Shown one piece after another: positions 48,879 through 58,194 of a DNA stretch of 64,000 bases. Position 1 is the stretch's first letter, and each line of letters begins with the position of its first letter. This stretch comes from Clostridium bowmanii (GTDB taxonomy: Bacteria; Bacillota; Clostridia; Clostridiales; Clostridiaceae), in contig NZ_JAHLDL010000002.1 in assembly GCF_018861315.1 (NCBI RefSeq), forward strand, positions 176,479-240,478. The letters run 5' to 3'. The translations under genes were made by a program, and so were the position numbers. A model generated the notes under the pieces. That model had not been told where the DNA came from and searched no databases. It was given only the letters and a program-made list of their open reading frames with translations.

Positions 48879-49721
48879 ATGAAAAAGAAATTATTATTAT
48901 TAATAGCAGTATCTCTATCAGTAGTTATGCTTTTAACAGGATGTGGGTCAAGCAGTAGTTCAAAAGAGGTAAAAGCAGAAGAGGCGGGTGGAACATTTAA
49001 AGTAGGTCTTGAAGCTGGATATGCGCCATTTAACTGGACTCAAATAGATGCTTCTAATGATGGTGTTAAAATTGAAGGCAGCGCAGAATATGCAGGCGGA
49101 TATGATGTAGAAATTGCTAAAAAAATTGCTAAAGATTTAGGAAAAGAATTGGTTATTACTAAAACTGAATGGGATGGTCTTGTACCAGCATTAGCTTCAG
49201 GCAAAGTGGATGCAATTATTGCAGGTATGTCACCCACAGCAAAACGTGCGGAGGTGATTGATTTCTCGGATAACTACTATAAATCAGATTTAGTTATGGT
49301 TGTTAAAAAGGGTGGAAAATATGATGCAGCTACTTCTATTGTGGACTTTAAGGGAGCAAAGATAACTGCTCAATTAAATACTTTCCATTATTCAGTAATA
49401 GATCAAATTAAAGGTGTAAAGAAGCAAACAGCTATGGACAACTTTCCTACCATGAGAGTTGCTCTTCAATCAGGAATGATTGATGGTTACGTATCAGAAC
49501 GTCCTGAAGGTATTAGTTCGCAGGCTGCAAATACTAACTTTAAAATGGTAGAATTTAAAAGTGGATTTACTACAACAGACTCGGATACGTCAATTGCTGT
49601 AGGTCTTGCAAAAGGTAGTGATTTAACTGTAAAAATCAATAAAACATTAGCTGGTATATCACAGGCAGATCGTAAAAACATTATGGATACTGCTATAAAG
49701 AACCAACCATCAGCTAAATAG
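48879..49721 (+). CDS. Amino-acid (lysine) ABC transporter binding lipoprotein
   Basis: 280 residues; lipoprotein signal with lipobox LLTGC (about residue 21), then a type-2 periplasmic-binding fold: FKVGLEAGYAPFNW, GYDVEIAKKIAKDLGKE, TEWDGLVPALASGKVDAIIAGM and a C-lobe SGMIDGYVSERPEG. Extracytoplasmic receptor, anchored. The ATG at 48879 follows GGGGAGAGG; the longer frame includes the terminator region and is not real. The lysine riboswitch upstream strongly suggests lysine (perhaps with arginine) as ligand. Confidence 0.93.
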   Translation: MKKKLLLLIAVSLSVVMLLTGCGSSSSSKEVKAEEAGGTFKVGLEAGYAPFNWTQIDASNDGVKIEGSAEYAGGYDVEIAKKIAKDLGKELVITKTEWDGLVPALASGKVDAIIAGMSPTAKRAEVIDFSDNYYKSDLVMVVKKGGKYDAATSIVDFKGAKITAQLNTFHYSVIDQIKGVKKQTAMDNFPTMRVALQSGMIDGYVSERPEGISSQAANTNFKMVEFKSGFTTTDSDTSIAVGLAKGSDLTVKINKTLAGISQADRKNIMDTAIKNQPSAK

Positions 49722-49751
49722 TATTTATATTCGACTGTTAGGAGGAGAAAG

Positions 49752-50480
49752 ATGAGTATTGAATCGATAGTAAAAATAATTTTAAATAACTGGCCAATGT
49801 TCCTACGTGGAGCAGGTGTGACACTCTTAATTTCCATGGTTGGTACTGTTATAGGTTCCATAATCGGTTTATTAATAGGAGTTGTACGCACTATTCCAGT
49901 AGCTGACCGAGGAATAAAAAAGGTCATGCTTAAAACGGTTAATGCTATTCTTTTTGTTTATATAGAGGTATTCCGTGGAACTCCTATGATTGTACAAGCA
50001 ATGGTAATTTATTATGGATCTGCTTTAGCATTTGGTATAAATATGAACAGGTTATATGCAGCAATCTTTATAGTTTCAATTAATACAGGGGCTTACATGT
50101 CAGAAATCATACGTGGCGGTATTGTTTCTATCGATAAAGGACAATTTGAAGCAGCTCATGCTATAGGTATGAATCATATTCAAACTATGATTAATGTAGT
50201 AATACCACAAGTGATTCGTAATATTCTGCCAGCAACGGGTAATGAATTTGTAATCAATATAAAAGATACATCGGTACTTAATGTAATTTCCGTAACAGAA
50301 TTATATTTCCAAACAAAATCAATTGCAGGAAATAATTTCAATTATTTTGATACATTTTTTGTTGCATGTGTTTTGTATTTTTTAATGACCTTCACAGTAA
50401 CAAGAATTTTGCGTTATATTGAAAATAAGATAGATGGTCCTGAAGATTATATTATGAATGCTAATCAAATGCAGGTATAG
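49752..50480 (+). CDS. Amino-acid (lysine) ABC transporter permease
   Basis: 242 residues of the HisM/GlnP permease family with five hydrophobic segments. N-terminal MFLRGAGVTLLISMVGTVIGS, and the EAA-type loop QFEAAHAIGMNHIQTM. AGGAGGAG precedes the ATG, 30 bases after the receptor gene. Works as a homodimer. Confidence 0.92.
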   Translation: MSIESIVKIILNNWPMFLRGAGVTLLISMVGTVIGSIIGLLIGVVRTIPVADRGIKKVMLKTVNAILFVYIEVFRGTPMIVQAMVIYYGSALAFGINMNRLYAAIFIVSINTGAYMSEIIRGGIVSIDKGQFEAAHAIGMNHIQTMINVVIPQVIRNILPATGNEFVINIKDTSVLNVISVTELYFQTKSIAGNNFNYFDTFFVACVLYFLMTFTVTRILRYIENKIDGPEDYIMNANQMQV

Positions 50481-50550
50481 ACTCACTAAGATGTTTTGCA
50501 TAGAGCAAAAATAGTGGTGGAAATAAATATTAGGCGAGGGAGTAGGAAAT

Positions 50551-51291
50551 ATGGAAAAAGTAATTAATATACAGCATTTAAGTAAATCCTTTGGAACTCA
50601 TGAAGTGTTAAAAGATATTGATTTTTCAGTAAATACTGGAGAAGTAGTCTGCGTCATAGGTTCCTCTGGATCTGGGAAATCAACTCTTCTTCGGTGTGTT
50701 AACCTTTTAGAAAAACCAAGTGGTGGTGAAATCATCTATAAAGGAGAAAATATACTAGATGATAAACATGATATCTTCGCGTACCGTACAAAGCTTGGTA
50801 TGGTGTTTCAACAATTCAACTTATTTAATAATTATAATGTCCTAAGCAACTGTGTGGTGGGACAAATGAAAGTGTTAAAACGTTCCAAAGAAGAGGCAGA
50901 AAAAGTAGCTATGAAATATTTGATGGTGGTTGGAATGGAGCAATATGTTAACGCAAAGCCAAAACAATTATCAGGTGGTCAAAAACAACGTGTGGCTATT
51001 GCAAGAGCACTTTCTATGGAGCCGGATGTAATGCTCTTTGATGAACCTACATCAGCCCTTGATCCTGAGATGGTAGGAGAAGTTCTTAAAGTTATGAAGG
51101 AACTTGCGCAGTCTGGTCTTACTATGATAATAGTAACTCATGAAATGGCATTTGCAAAAGAAGTGTCTGACCGCGTAATATTTATGGACAAAGGGGTCAT
51201 AGCAGAGGAAGGAAGTCCAGAGCAAATTTTTAATAATCCTACAGAGGAACGTACCAAGGAATTTTTACAGCGTACATTAAAGCAGATGTAA
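50551..51291 (+). CDS. Amino-acid (lysine) ABC transporter ATPase
   Basis: 246 residues, GlnQ/HisP type. Walker [14 protein letters not shown] at about residue 36, Q-loop MVFQQFNLF, signature [15 protein letters not shown] and Walker [14 protein letters not shown], then the H-loop VTHEM. Last gene of the operon, followed by a terminator. RBS GGCGAGGGAG. Confidence 0.94.
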   Translation: MEKVINIQHLSKSFGTHEVLKDIDFSVNTGEVVCVIGSSGSGKSTLLRCVNLLEKPSGGEIIYKGENILDDKHDIFAYRTKLGMVFQQFNLFNNYNVLSNCVVGQMKVLKRSKEEAEKVAMKYLMVVGMEQYVNAKPKQLSGGQKQRVAIARALSMEPDVMLFDEPTSALDPEMVGEVLKVMKELAQSGLTMIIVTHEMAFAKEVSDRVIFMDKGVIAEEGSPEQIFNNPTEERTKEFLQRTLKQM

Positions 51292-51312
51292 TAAAAGTTA
51301 GGAATAGTAAAT

Positions 51313-51348
51313 AAAGCCCCTACATTCTATAAGGATGTGGGGGCTTTA
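51313..51348 (+). terminator. Lysine operon terminator
   Basis: AAAGCCCCTACAT and ATGTGGGGGCTTT around a short loop, weak T run. Confidence 0.85.
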
Positions 51349-51489
51349 TGTGGTAAGTCTTTAAGCGGTTTGTATTAAAATGTAGGGCATAATTTCACAT
51401 AATTTAACATGATAATTCAATAATTACATCATATTTTAAATATATAATTAATATTGTAATACAAATTTAAATAATGGAGGCTTAAAATT

Positions 51490-52011
51490 ATGTTAAAGAA
51501 AAACATACTATGTGTATTAGTACTATCAATGTTGATACCAATTGGTGTAAGTGCTCAAACATTAACAACTAAAACGGAACCAGATGCTAAGGCAGTAACA
51601 ACTCAAAAAAAATCACCTAAAGCACCTTATGTAAGTCAGATAAAATTAGAAAGAGAAACAATCAAGAAAAACCATGATACAAATCAGGTAATTAAAGATG
51701 ATATAAAAGGGGAAATTGCACAAGTAAAAACATTAATAGCACAAGATAAGGCTAACAAAACTTTGAAATCTAAGAAGGAGGCTATAACAGCTCAAAGAGT
51801 TGTTATAAAAGCAGATAGAGATATATTAGAAGGTATCAACATAAATTTAAAAGCTAATAGAAACACTAATAAAACTGATATTGCTAATAAAGATTATGCA
51901 ACTTTAGTAAATGATCTTAATAAGATAGCACCATTACAAACAAGCAAGACACCTGTATTACAAAAAATAAGTTCTGATTTAGATACATTAATAAGTTTAT
52001 TTAGCAACTAA
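51490..52011 (+). CDS. Secreted coiled-coil protein, 173 aa
   Basis: Signal peptide MLKKNILCVLVLSMLIPIGVSAQ (cleavage after VSA), a short Thr/Lys/Pro linker, then long amphipathic helices (IKDDIKGEIAQVKTLIAQDK; AQRVVIKADRDILEGI). No cysteine in the mature part. GGAGGC precedes the ATG. Monocistronic with its own terminator. Similar short secreted helical proteins occur in many clostridia without assigned function; I do not recognise a domain. Confidence 0.75.
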   Translation: MLKKNILCVLVLSMLIPIGVSAQTLTTKTEPDAKAVTTQKKSPKAPYVSQIKLERETIKKNHDTNQVIKDDIKGEIAQVKTLIAQDKANKTLKSKKEAITAQRVVIKADRDILEGININLKANRNTNKTDIANKDYATLVNDLNKIAPLQTSKTPVLQKISSDLDTLISLFSN

Positions 52012-52022
52012 TACTTAAAGTG

Positions 52023-52072
52023 GGCTGTCTCAAAATGATTAAAAAATCATTTGAAGAGACAGCCTCTTTTTT
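52023..52072 (+). terminator. Terminator of the secreted coiled-coil gene
   Basis: GGCTGTCTC pairs with GAGACAGCC with an inner AATGATT/AATCATT stem, then TCTTTTTT. The next 235 bases to 52307 contain nothing recognised. Confidence 0.9.
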
Positions 52073-52307
52073 ATATGCAAATAGGATTTCGAAACATGGC
52101 AAAATTTTTATTACTCTCATATGTTCACTTCCTTGAATTAATAATATATATTTAATGTTATAAATCAACTGTAAATCATTATGGGGAATAAGGTGGGAGC
52201 ACATTTAAATTTTCTTTGATTTTATATTGAAGTTTGTTTAAAAAAGAGGAATTTTGTAATTGGTTGTAGAATTATAAAATGGAATAAATTAAAAATGAGG
52301 GATTGAG

Positions 52308-54710
52308 ATGAATGTTCAAAATATTATAGTTAATTTAATGGTAAATATTATCCCCATATTATCTATTGTTTATATTGTAGTGGGAATTAGATTATTTAGG
52401 CAAATAGCGAAAATCAACGTTAATTATTTTTCTTTTCTTATGTTTGCCGCTGCAGTCTATTCTTTTGGATATTTCTTGGAACTTAATTGTGAAGATCTAA
52501 ATACTTTTTTACTTGTACGTAATTTTGAGTTTCTAGGGTCTACGTTTATCCCAACTTTGGGAATTCTATTTATTGCAGAGTTAACAGAAATTAAAATATC
52601 GAAAAAAGTAAAGAGTGTTTTATTTACAGTTTCCACATTCTTATGGTTACTATTTATATCAAATCCGATTCATCACTTAATTTATAAAAGCATTGATTTA
52701 CGAGTTGTGAGGGGATTTGGTATAGTTCATGCCCTACGAGGACATGCTTTCTATTCCATGTTGACATACTATATAGTGTTGTTGCTATTTTCAATTATTG
52801 CATTAACAAAGTCATATAAAATGGTAGAGGAATCTAATAAAAAAAATAGTGTTCTTTTTTTAAAAAGATCATTTTACATTCCTTGGGTTGCAATAATAAT
52901 TGTTTTACTAAAGTTAGATACATATGTTGAACCAGTTGAAATAACTATAATGATATTAGCTGGTTTGTTTGCTATTAATGAAATTAAAAATAACATGCTT
53001 GAAGTGCAAAAAAAAATGTGGAAGGGTACCTATGAGAATATTGGTGAACCAGCATTTTTGATTGATAAAGCAGAAAACATAGTTTGCTCAAATATTATTG
53101 CAAAGACTTTATTTCATAATCAAGCGAAAAGCATTGATTATATAATTGGAAATTTATGTGATAGCGAGATAAACAGAAAGCAGATTTTTTTTGAAACTAA
53201 CAGTGGAATTAAGTGGTTCGATGTTAAAAAAAGTAAATTTGATATAAAAAGAGGATTTGTAAGTTACTTGCTTATAGATATCACCGAAGGGAAAGTGGCA
53301 GAAGGGCTCTTAATGGAAAGTGAAGAGAAGTTTTCAAAATTATTTCACATCAATCCTTCTGCTTGTGGTTTAAGTGATTTGGAAGACCATAAATACATTG
53401 AAGTAAATGAAGCATTTTATGATTTATTAGGATTTGATAAAAATGAAGTTATTGGCAAAACAGCTGCAGAATTAGATATAATGACCACGCAAACAAGAAA
53501 TAAGGTATTATTAAAAGCAGATAGTAATGGAAATATAAGGTCTGTAGAAGTAGATTTAAAAGCTAAGAACGGAGACATCAAGCATGTTCTGTTATCATCA
53601 GAAAATATTTATGTTAAAGATAAGAAATATTGCTTTATTGCTATTAATGACATCACCGAGATTAAACAAAAGCAAGAGGAAATAGAACACTTAAGTTATT
53701 ATGATCAGCTTACTGGCTTATATAATCGTAGATTTTATGAAGAAGAATTAAAGAGACTGGATTCGCCTAGAAACTTGCCTCTCACCATTGTTATGGGGGA
53801 TGTAAATGGTTTGAAGATTGTTAATGATTCGTTTGGCCATGTTAAGGGCGACGAGCTTCTTAAGAAAGTTGCAAGGGTAATGAAACTAGCATGCAGAGAG
53901 GATGATATTATCGCAAGACTTGGCGGGGATGAATTTGTTATCATATTACCTAAAACCGATGGATTTGAAGCAGATCAGATCATTAGGCGTATAAGTGATT
54001 TATCAGCAAAGGAAAAAATAGAATTCATTGATATTTCCATTTCCTTTGGTTATGAAACTAAGAATACGGAGAAAGAAATAATCGAAGAAATATTCAAAAA
54101 AGCAGAAGATCATATGTATAAGAAAAAACTTTTTGAAAGTCCAAGTATGAGAGGAAAAGCAATCGGAACTATCATCAGAACACTTCATGAAAAAAACAAG
54201 AGGGAAGAACAACATTCTCAAAGAGTTTCAGCATTATGTAAAAGCATGGGAGAAGCTCTTAGACTTTCAGAATATGAAATTCAGGAACTTAAAAATATAG
54301 GATTATTTCATGATATAGGAAAAATAGCCATAGATGAAAATATACTTAATAAAGCAGGCAAACTCACAGGTGTAGAATGGAATGAAGTTAAGCGTCATCC
54401 AGAAATAGGTTATAGAATACTTAATACAGTAAATGATATGGCTGACATGGCAAAGTACTCATTGTATCACCACGAGAGATGGGATGGAAAAGGGTATCCA
54501 AAAGGCTTGAAGGGTGACGAGATACCATTCATATCAAGGATTATAGCCATAGCAGATGCTTATGATGCTATGACTAGTGAGAGAAGTTATAGAAGTGCAC
54601 TACCAACTGAAGCTGCCATAGAAGAATTGCAAAAAAATTCAGGTTCTCAATTCGATAAAGAACTAGTAAAGGTATTTATTGAAAAAGTACTAGATAAGCC
54701 CAATATTTAA
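52308..54710 (+). CDS. 7TM-PAS-GGDEF-HD-GYP cyclic di-GMP enzyme
   Basis: 800 residues. An N-terminal seven-helix membrane sensor of the histidine-kinase N-term 7TM type (1-230) is followed by a short linker and PAS region (about 340-455). A GGDEF domain comes next (about 460-620; LTGLYNRRFYE, RLGGDEFVIIL, with REDD I-site five residues upstream), then an HD-GYP domain (HDIGKIAIDENIL, HHERWDGKGYPKGLKGDEI, ADAYDAMTSERSYR). Both catalytic modules look intact, so it could make and degrade cyclic di-GMP, toggled by an external or membrane signal. AUG at 52308 is preceded by GAGGGATTGAG. Mini-gene copy 3 follows convergently. Confidence 0.93.
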   Translation: MNVQNIIVNLMVNIIPILSIVYIVVGIRLFRQIAKINVNYFSFLMFAAAVYSFGYFLELNCEDLNTFLLVRNFEFLGSTFIPTLGILFIAELTEIKISKKVKSVLFTVSTFLWLLFISNPIHHLIYKSIDLRVVRGFGIVHALRGHAFYSMLTYYIVLLLFSIIALTKSYKMVEESNKKNSVLFLKRSFYIPWVAIIIVLLKLDTYVEPVEITIMILAGLFAINEIKNNMLEVQKKMWKGTYENIGEPAFLIDKAENIVCSNIIAKTLFHNQAKSIDYIIGNLCDSEINRKQIFFETNSGIKWFDVKKSKFDIKRGFVSYLLIDITEGKVAEGLLMESEEKFSKLFHINPSACGLSDLEDHKYIEVNEAFYDLLGFDKNEVIGKTAAELDIMTTQTRNKVLLKADSNGNIRSVEVDLKAKNGDIKHVLLSSENIYVKDKKYCFIAINDITEIKQKQEEIEHLSYYDQLTGLYNRRFYEEELKRLDSPRNLPLTIVMGDVNGLKIVNDSFGHVKGDELLKKVARVMKLACREDDIIARLGGDEFVIILPKTDGFEADQIIRRISDLSAKEKIEFIDISISFGYETKNTEKEIIEEIFKKAEDHMYKKKLFESPSMRGKAIGTIIRTLHEKNKREEQHSQRVSALCKSMGEALRLSEYEIQELKNIGLFHDIGKIAIDENILNKAGKLTGVEWNEVKRHPEIGYRILNTVNDMADMAKYSLYHHERWDGKGYPKGLKGDEIPFISRIIAIADAYDAMTSERSYRSALPTEAAIEELQKNSGSQFDKELVKVFIEKVLDKPNI

Positions 54711-54753
54711 AAAATATTTCTTATTAAATTTACAAGTGATTTAAAAGACTAAA

Positions 54754-54776
54754 GGGAGTTCACAATGTGAACTCCC
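54754..54776 (-). terminator. Terminator of mini-gene copy 3
   Basis: GGGAGTTCAC-AAT-GTGAACTCCC, a perfect stem with three-base loop. On the minus strand it is followed by TTTAGTCTTTT. It can also end the 7TM gene transcript on the plus strand. Confidence 0.8.
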
Positions 54777-54880
54777 TTCTAAAATATAATATATTTAATT
54801 TTAATTTAAGTAGAGCATAGCCATTATTTGTTAATTAAAGTATTTTTCTTTGTCTTTTACATATATTAAAGACCTCTTAC

Positions 54881-54931
54881 TTATAAAATCGTACTATCCT
54901 CTAAAAACTCTGAAAATTTAATTTGAACCAT
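54881..54931 (-). CDS. 16-residue peptide of mini-gene copy 3
   Basis: Encodes MVQIKFSEFLEDSTIL then TAA, with GAAAGGGG eight bases before the ATG. It equals the three-copy consensus at all ten invariant positions. Acidic middle, hydrophobic ends, no export signal. Unrecognised family. Confidence 0.55.
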   Translation of the reverse strand: MVQIKFSEFLEDSTIL

Positions 54932-55048
54932 TGGACTATCCCCTTTCTATTAGCGAATTTTATAGTTTATCTAATGAAAGTTAATATATAAGTGGAATTA
55001 CTTCCACTTCTTTAGTGATTTAAATTTTGTTTCTTTGTTTATAAATAT

Positions 55049-55077
55049 ATAATAGCATAATAGTATGTGTTTGTAAA
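55049..55077 (-). promoter_or_regulatory. Promoter of mini-gene copy 3
   Basis: TTTACA (55072-55077) and TATTAT (55049-55054) on the minus strand, 17-base spacer. Confidence 0.75.
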
Positions 55078-55288
55078 GAATTATTTTTAAATAATAAATA
55101 TTATTGCCAAAGATGTAACTTAGAGTTACATTTTATGAGATAATATTAAAAAAAGGAAAATTACTGTAATATGTCGAAAATATCATATGGCATAGATGCT
55201 AATAGGGTAAAATTTAGACAGCTTTGCGGTTGGCTCAATAACAAAAAATTATGAGTAATAAATATTGCATAAAAATGGGGGATGTAAA

Positions 55289-55588
55289 ATGAAACTATAT
55301 ATACTTCATACCAACGATATTCACAGTAATTATGAGAGTTTTTCTAAGATAGTAAGTAAAATAAAAGAATTAAAAGATGAAAACACAATAATATTGGATG
55401 CTGGTGATTTTGCAGATTTTAAAAGGTTAGAACTTCAAGGAACAGATGGGGTCGCAGCTATAGAGTTATTAGAGTATGCAGGTTATGATGCTATAGCAGT
55501 AGGTAACAACGAAACATTTAATGGATATGATACATTAGTTAATATGGCAACAAAATCAAAGGTTCCCTTTTTAAGCTGTATATTCTAA
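55289..55588 (+). pseudogene. N-terminal stump of a 5'-nucleotidase/metallophosphoesterase
   Basis: 99 codons starting MKLYILHTNDIHSNY (metal-binding DxH) with ILDAGDFADF and VGNNETF (GDxx and GNxE blocks of the calcineurin-like fold), then a stop at 55588. The family is normally 450 residues or more, with further metal ligands and a C-terminal domain, all missing. The break at about 55578 joins directly to the sigma-factor frame, indicating a deletion. RBS GGGGGATG precedes the ATG. Confidence 0.85.
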
Positions 55589-55640
55589 ATATTTTGCTGA
55601 TGTCTATAAATATGCCCTGTCGCTATGCCGTAATGAAACT

Positions 55641-56024
55641 TTGGCAGAGGAAATAACTCAAGAAACGTTTTTTAAAGCTTTGAAAAATATAGGAAAGTTT
55701 AAAGGAGACTGCAAAATAAGAGTTTGGCTGTGTCAAATAGTGAAAAACACTTATTTTTCACTATGCCAAAAAAACAAGCATATTATCTATGAAGCTCGTG
55801 AAGAAAATGGATGTGAATGTATTGAGCAAAAGTTGATAAATAGTGAAACAGCATGGGAAATACATAAAAAACTTCACTTTTTAGATGAACCATATAAAGA
55901 GGTTTTCACCTTAAGAGTGTTTGGTGAATTACCATTTTTACAGATTGCGGAGCTTTTGGGGAAAACAGAAAGCTGGGCAAGAGTCACATTTCATCGTGCA
56001 AAGATTAAACTAAAGGAGGATTAA
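55641..56024 (+). CDS. ECF-type sigma factor, 5' end lost
   Basis: Sigma-70 region 2 (EEITQETFFKALKNIGKFKG and RVWLCQIVKNTYFSL) and region 4 (EPYKEVFTLRVFGELPFLQIAELLGKTESWARVTFHRAKIKL) are clear. Homology begins upstream of the TTG used here, at about 55581 (YSKYFADVYKYALSLC), right at the junction with the nucleotidase stump. No start codon or ribosome site remains in front. Translation might restart at TTG 55641 or be lost. Its stop is one base from the anti-sigma ATG, the usual coupled arrangement. Confidence 0.75.
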   Translation: MAEEITQETFFKALKNIGKFKGDCKIRVWLCQIVKNTYFSLCQKNKHIIYEAREENGCECIEQKLINSETAWEIHKKLHFLDEPYKEVFTLRVFGELPFLQIAELLGKTESWARVTFHRAKIKLKED

Positions 56025-56025
56025 A

Positions 56026-56718
56026 ATGAAAGTTTCATGTGAAATAGTTAGAGATTTACTACCACTCTACTACGATGATGTTTGCAGCAGCGAAAGCCGT
56101 ACCACAGTCGATGAACACTTATTAGAATGTGATACCTGTAAAAAATATCTTGATAGCATGAGCGGCGATTTTATTCAAACTAATGGTGAGAAAACAGCAG
56201 AGCAAGCAAAGTCTAATATATTAAAAGGAATAAAAAAGAAGCTACTTAGAAAAAATGTTATGATATCAGTTATTTCAGTTATCTGTGCAATTACTGTATT
56301 ATTTGGAGGATTTTCACTTGTATTTCACTACCAGACACCAATTCCCTATGATAATGGACTAGTGAATGTTAAAATGGGAGATAATGGAATGGTTGACGTC
56401 TCATTTAACGGGGATGATTACTACTGCTCATATCAATGGATCATGCCAATTGAAAAAGATGGTATAAAAAAATATGTGGTATATATTTATTACACTGATA
56501 CTATATGGACAAGAAATTTTTCCAAGCCACAAACGGATAAACAATATAAATATTCAATTAACAATAAAGCATCCTTTGATTTTGATGACGGTAATGGCCT
56601 TATAGAAGTAAAAAAAGATATATCAGCAGTGTATTATCTCAATTATAAGGATTCAAAAATGTCCACTAAAGAATTACAAGAGATTCCATCTAAAGCAGTT
56701 CTTCTTTGGAAAAAGTAG
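56026..56718 (+). CDS. Anti-sigma factor with zinc finger (zf-HC2)
   Basis: 230 residues. N-terminal zinc-binding anti-sigma domain: CEIVRDLLPLYYDDVCS then DEHLLECDTCKKYL (HxxxCxxC), one membrane helix at about 82-102 (VISVICAITVLFGGFSLVF), and an extracytoplasmic beta-rich domain of ~125 residues, the sensing part. AAAGGAGG precedes the ATG. It holds the adjacent sigma factor at the membrane until a signal arrives; the sigma gene here is damaged. Confidence 0.88.
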   Translation: MKVSCEIVRDLLPLYYDDVCSSESRTTVDEHLLECDTCKKYLDSMSGDFIQTNGEKTAEQAKSNILKGIKKKLLRKNVMISVISVICAITVLFGGFSLVFHYQTPIPYDNGLVNVKMGDNGMVDVSFNGDDYYCSYQWIMPIEKDGIKKYVVYIYYTDTIWTRNFSKPQTDKQYKYSINNKASFDFDDGNGLIEVKKDISAVYYLNYKDSKMSTKELQEIPSKAVLLWKK

Positions 56719-56801
56719 ACACGTATTATAAAACTTCAAGGATAAAATAAATATACCCAATATATATTTTATCCGAATTCATGTCCCGGTATCCCATTAT
56801 T

Positions 56802-56862
56802 AATATAACCTTTATGGTACTTGCTTAACTCAGGCAAAAGTCATAAAGGTTATATTTGTTTT
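56802..56862 (+). terminator. Terminator after the anti-sigma gene
   Basis: AATATAACCTTTATG pairs with CATAAAGGTTATATT across a 25-base loop that itself can fold (TTGCTTAACTCAGGCAA), then TTGTTTT. The remaining 230 bases to the PilZ gene hold nothing recognised. Confidence 0.85.
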
Positions 56863-57094
56863 ATGGATATGCTTATATATTTTTGTTTAATTGATACCCA
56901 GGTTGAATTTAATTTTATAAAATGTTACAATAATAGAATAAAAATACATTTACTATTCAGAACTTGGCTAAAGTGTACGATAATAAAATAGATTAAACTT
57001 ATAATATTATTTTATACAAAAGCTCCAAATTAATAATACTCTTACATAAAAATTGAGACCATATATATTTCCATTATGAGAGGAAGGTTTTTTT

Positions 57095-57964
57095 ATGGAA
57101 AAAGTAGATAATAGAAAATCTTTTAGAATTGAGTGTAAAATACCAATTTGCACACAAATTTCTATTGTTAAATTTAATAATAAAATGGTCACTACTGGAA
57201 AGGGAAATATTTGTGTGGAAAATATAAGTTCTGGTGGTCTTAAGTTTTTGTACAGTTTAAATCTACCGGTAAGTGATATTATGATTATTGAGTTTAAAGT
57301 GATTATTGAAGATATGACTACTGCTTTTTATGGTAATATTGTGAGGAAAGAAGAAATTGATAGTGGAATATATAGATATGGAGTTAAATTTATTAATAAG
57401 TGTGATGAGGATCATCAAAAGTTCATAAGGAAGCTAGAGGAGTTAAATGAGCATGGCATTTTAAACAATTCTGAACTTTGTGAATGTAATGTAATAGATT
57501 GTATTAGAAAATACACAGGTAAATTTAATAAAAGAATATGTAAAAGATATAAACTTAATAATAATTTTGTTGGGAAAATGAAAGTGGACAAAATTAGTAA
57601 TGAATTTGCCAGCTCTCAGTGGACCAGTATATTAATAGATGATATTTCACAAGACGGTATTCAATTTATTACTGACGATGAAGTACCAATGGATGAAGAT
57701 ACAATTTTAGAATTTAAAATTATTATTTCTGATAGAAAAATCTATGCTAAAGGATATGCGCTCTGGAGAATAAAAACTGAAGAAAATAAATATAGATACG
57801 GAGTAAAATTAAGTGTTACAAATTCAGATAAGGAAAAGATAGCTGGAATTCTAGAAGAAGTAGTGGATTTTTCTTTAGAAAGGGGAATATTAGTACGAGA
57901 ATGTTTTAGATTAAATTTTAGCTATTCAAAGTCTGAAGATCATAACTTTGAGTGGTGGGTATAA
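57095..57964 (+). CDS. Tandem PilZ-domain protein
   Basis: 289 residues with two PilZ domains. First: RKSFRIECKIP (RxxxR) and ENISSGGLKFL (NxSxxG) at about 7-55. Second: KRICKRYKLNNN and DDISQDGIQFI at about 147-195; both keep the basic loop and the D/NxSxxG core that contact cyclic di-GMP. The family term for the linker with DCIRKYTGKF is unknown. A soluble effector for the cyclic di-GMP made by the cyclases in this window. RBS AGAGGAAGG precedes the ATG. Monocistronic. Confidence 0.85.
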   Translation: MEKVDNRKSFRIECKIPICTQISIVKFNNKMVTTGKGNICVENISSGGLKFLYSLNLPVSDIMIIEFKVIIEDMTTAFYGNIVRKEEIDSGIYRYGVKFINKCDEDHQKFIRKLEELNEHGILNNSELCECNVIDCIRKYTGKFNKRICKRYKLNNNFVGKMKVDKISNEFASSQWTSILIDDISQDGIQFITDDEVPMDEDTILEFKIIISDRKIYAKGYALWRIKTEENKYRYGVKLSVTNSDKEKIAGILEEVVDFSLERGILVRECFRLNFSYSKSEDHNFEWWV

Positions 57965-58194
57965 AAGAATCAATTAATAATGGTAGCACTACTTATACGA
58001 AATTCTTAGGGAGAGTTGCATTGTAAACTATCGTCAAAAAACTTTTCATAAAAAAACATTTTACTTTTATAAGAGGTTTATGTAAAAGGTAAATTGATAT
58101 CTATTATGTAGAAATCAATGTTTTAATTTCACATGAATAATCTATAATTTAATGTACAAATATTATACTTTGAATTCAAAGTGGAGGCGGTAAA

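Larger units (their letters stand above)
54750..55080 (-). repeat. Dispersed mini-gene element, copy 3
   Basis: Best-preserved copy: perfect ten-pair terminator, intact leader hairpin GTGGAAGTAATTCCAC, intact 3' hairpin (GTCTTT...AAAGAC) directly after the 16-codon frame, and the conserved promoter. Faces the 7TM gene. Confidence 0.87.

Noticed and set aside
55265..56024. A genuine fused nucleotidase-sigma protein.
   Set aside because: The two parts are in different frames with a stop between them, and each part is truncated at the joint, as expected of a deletion.
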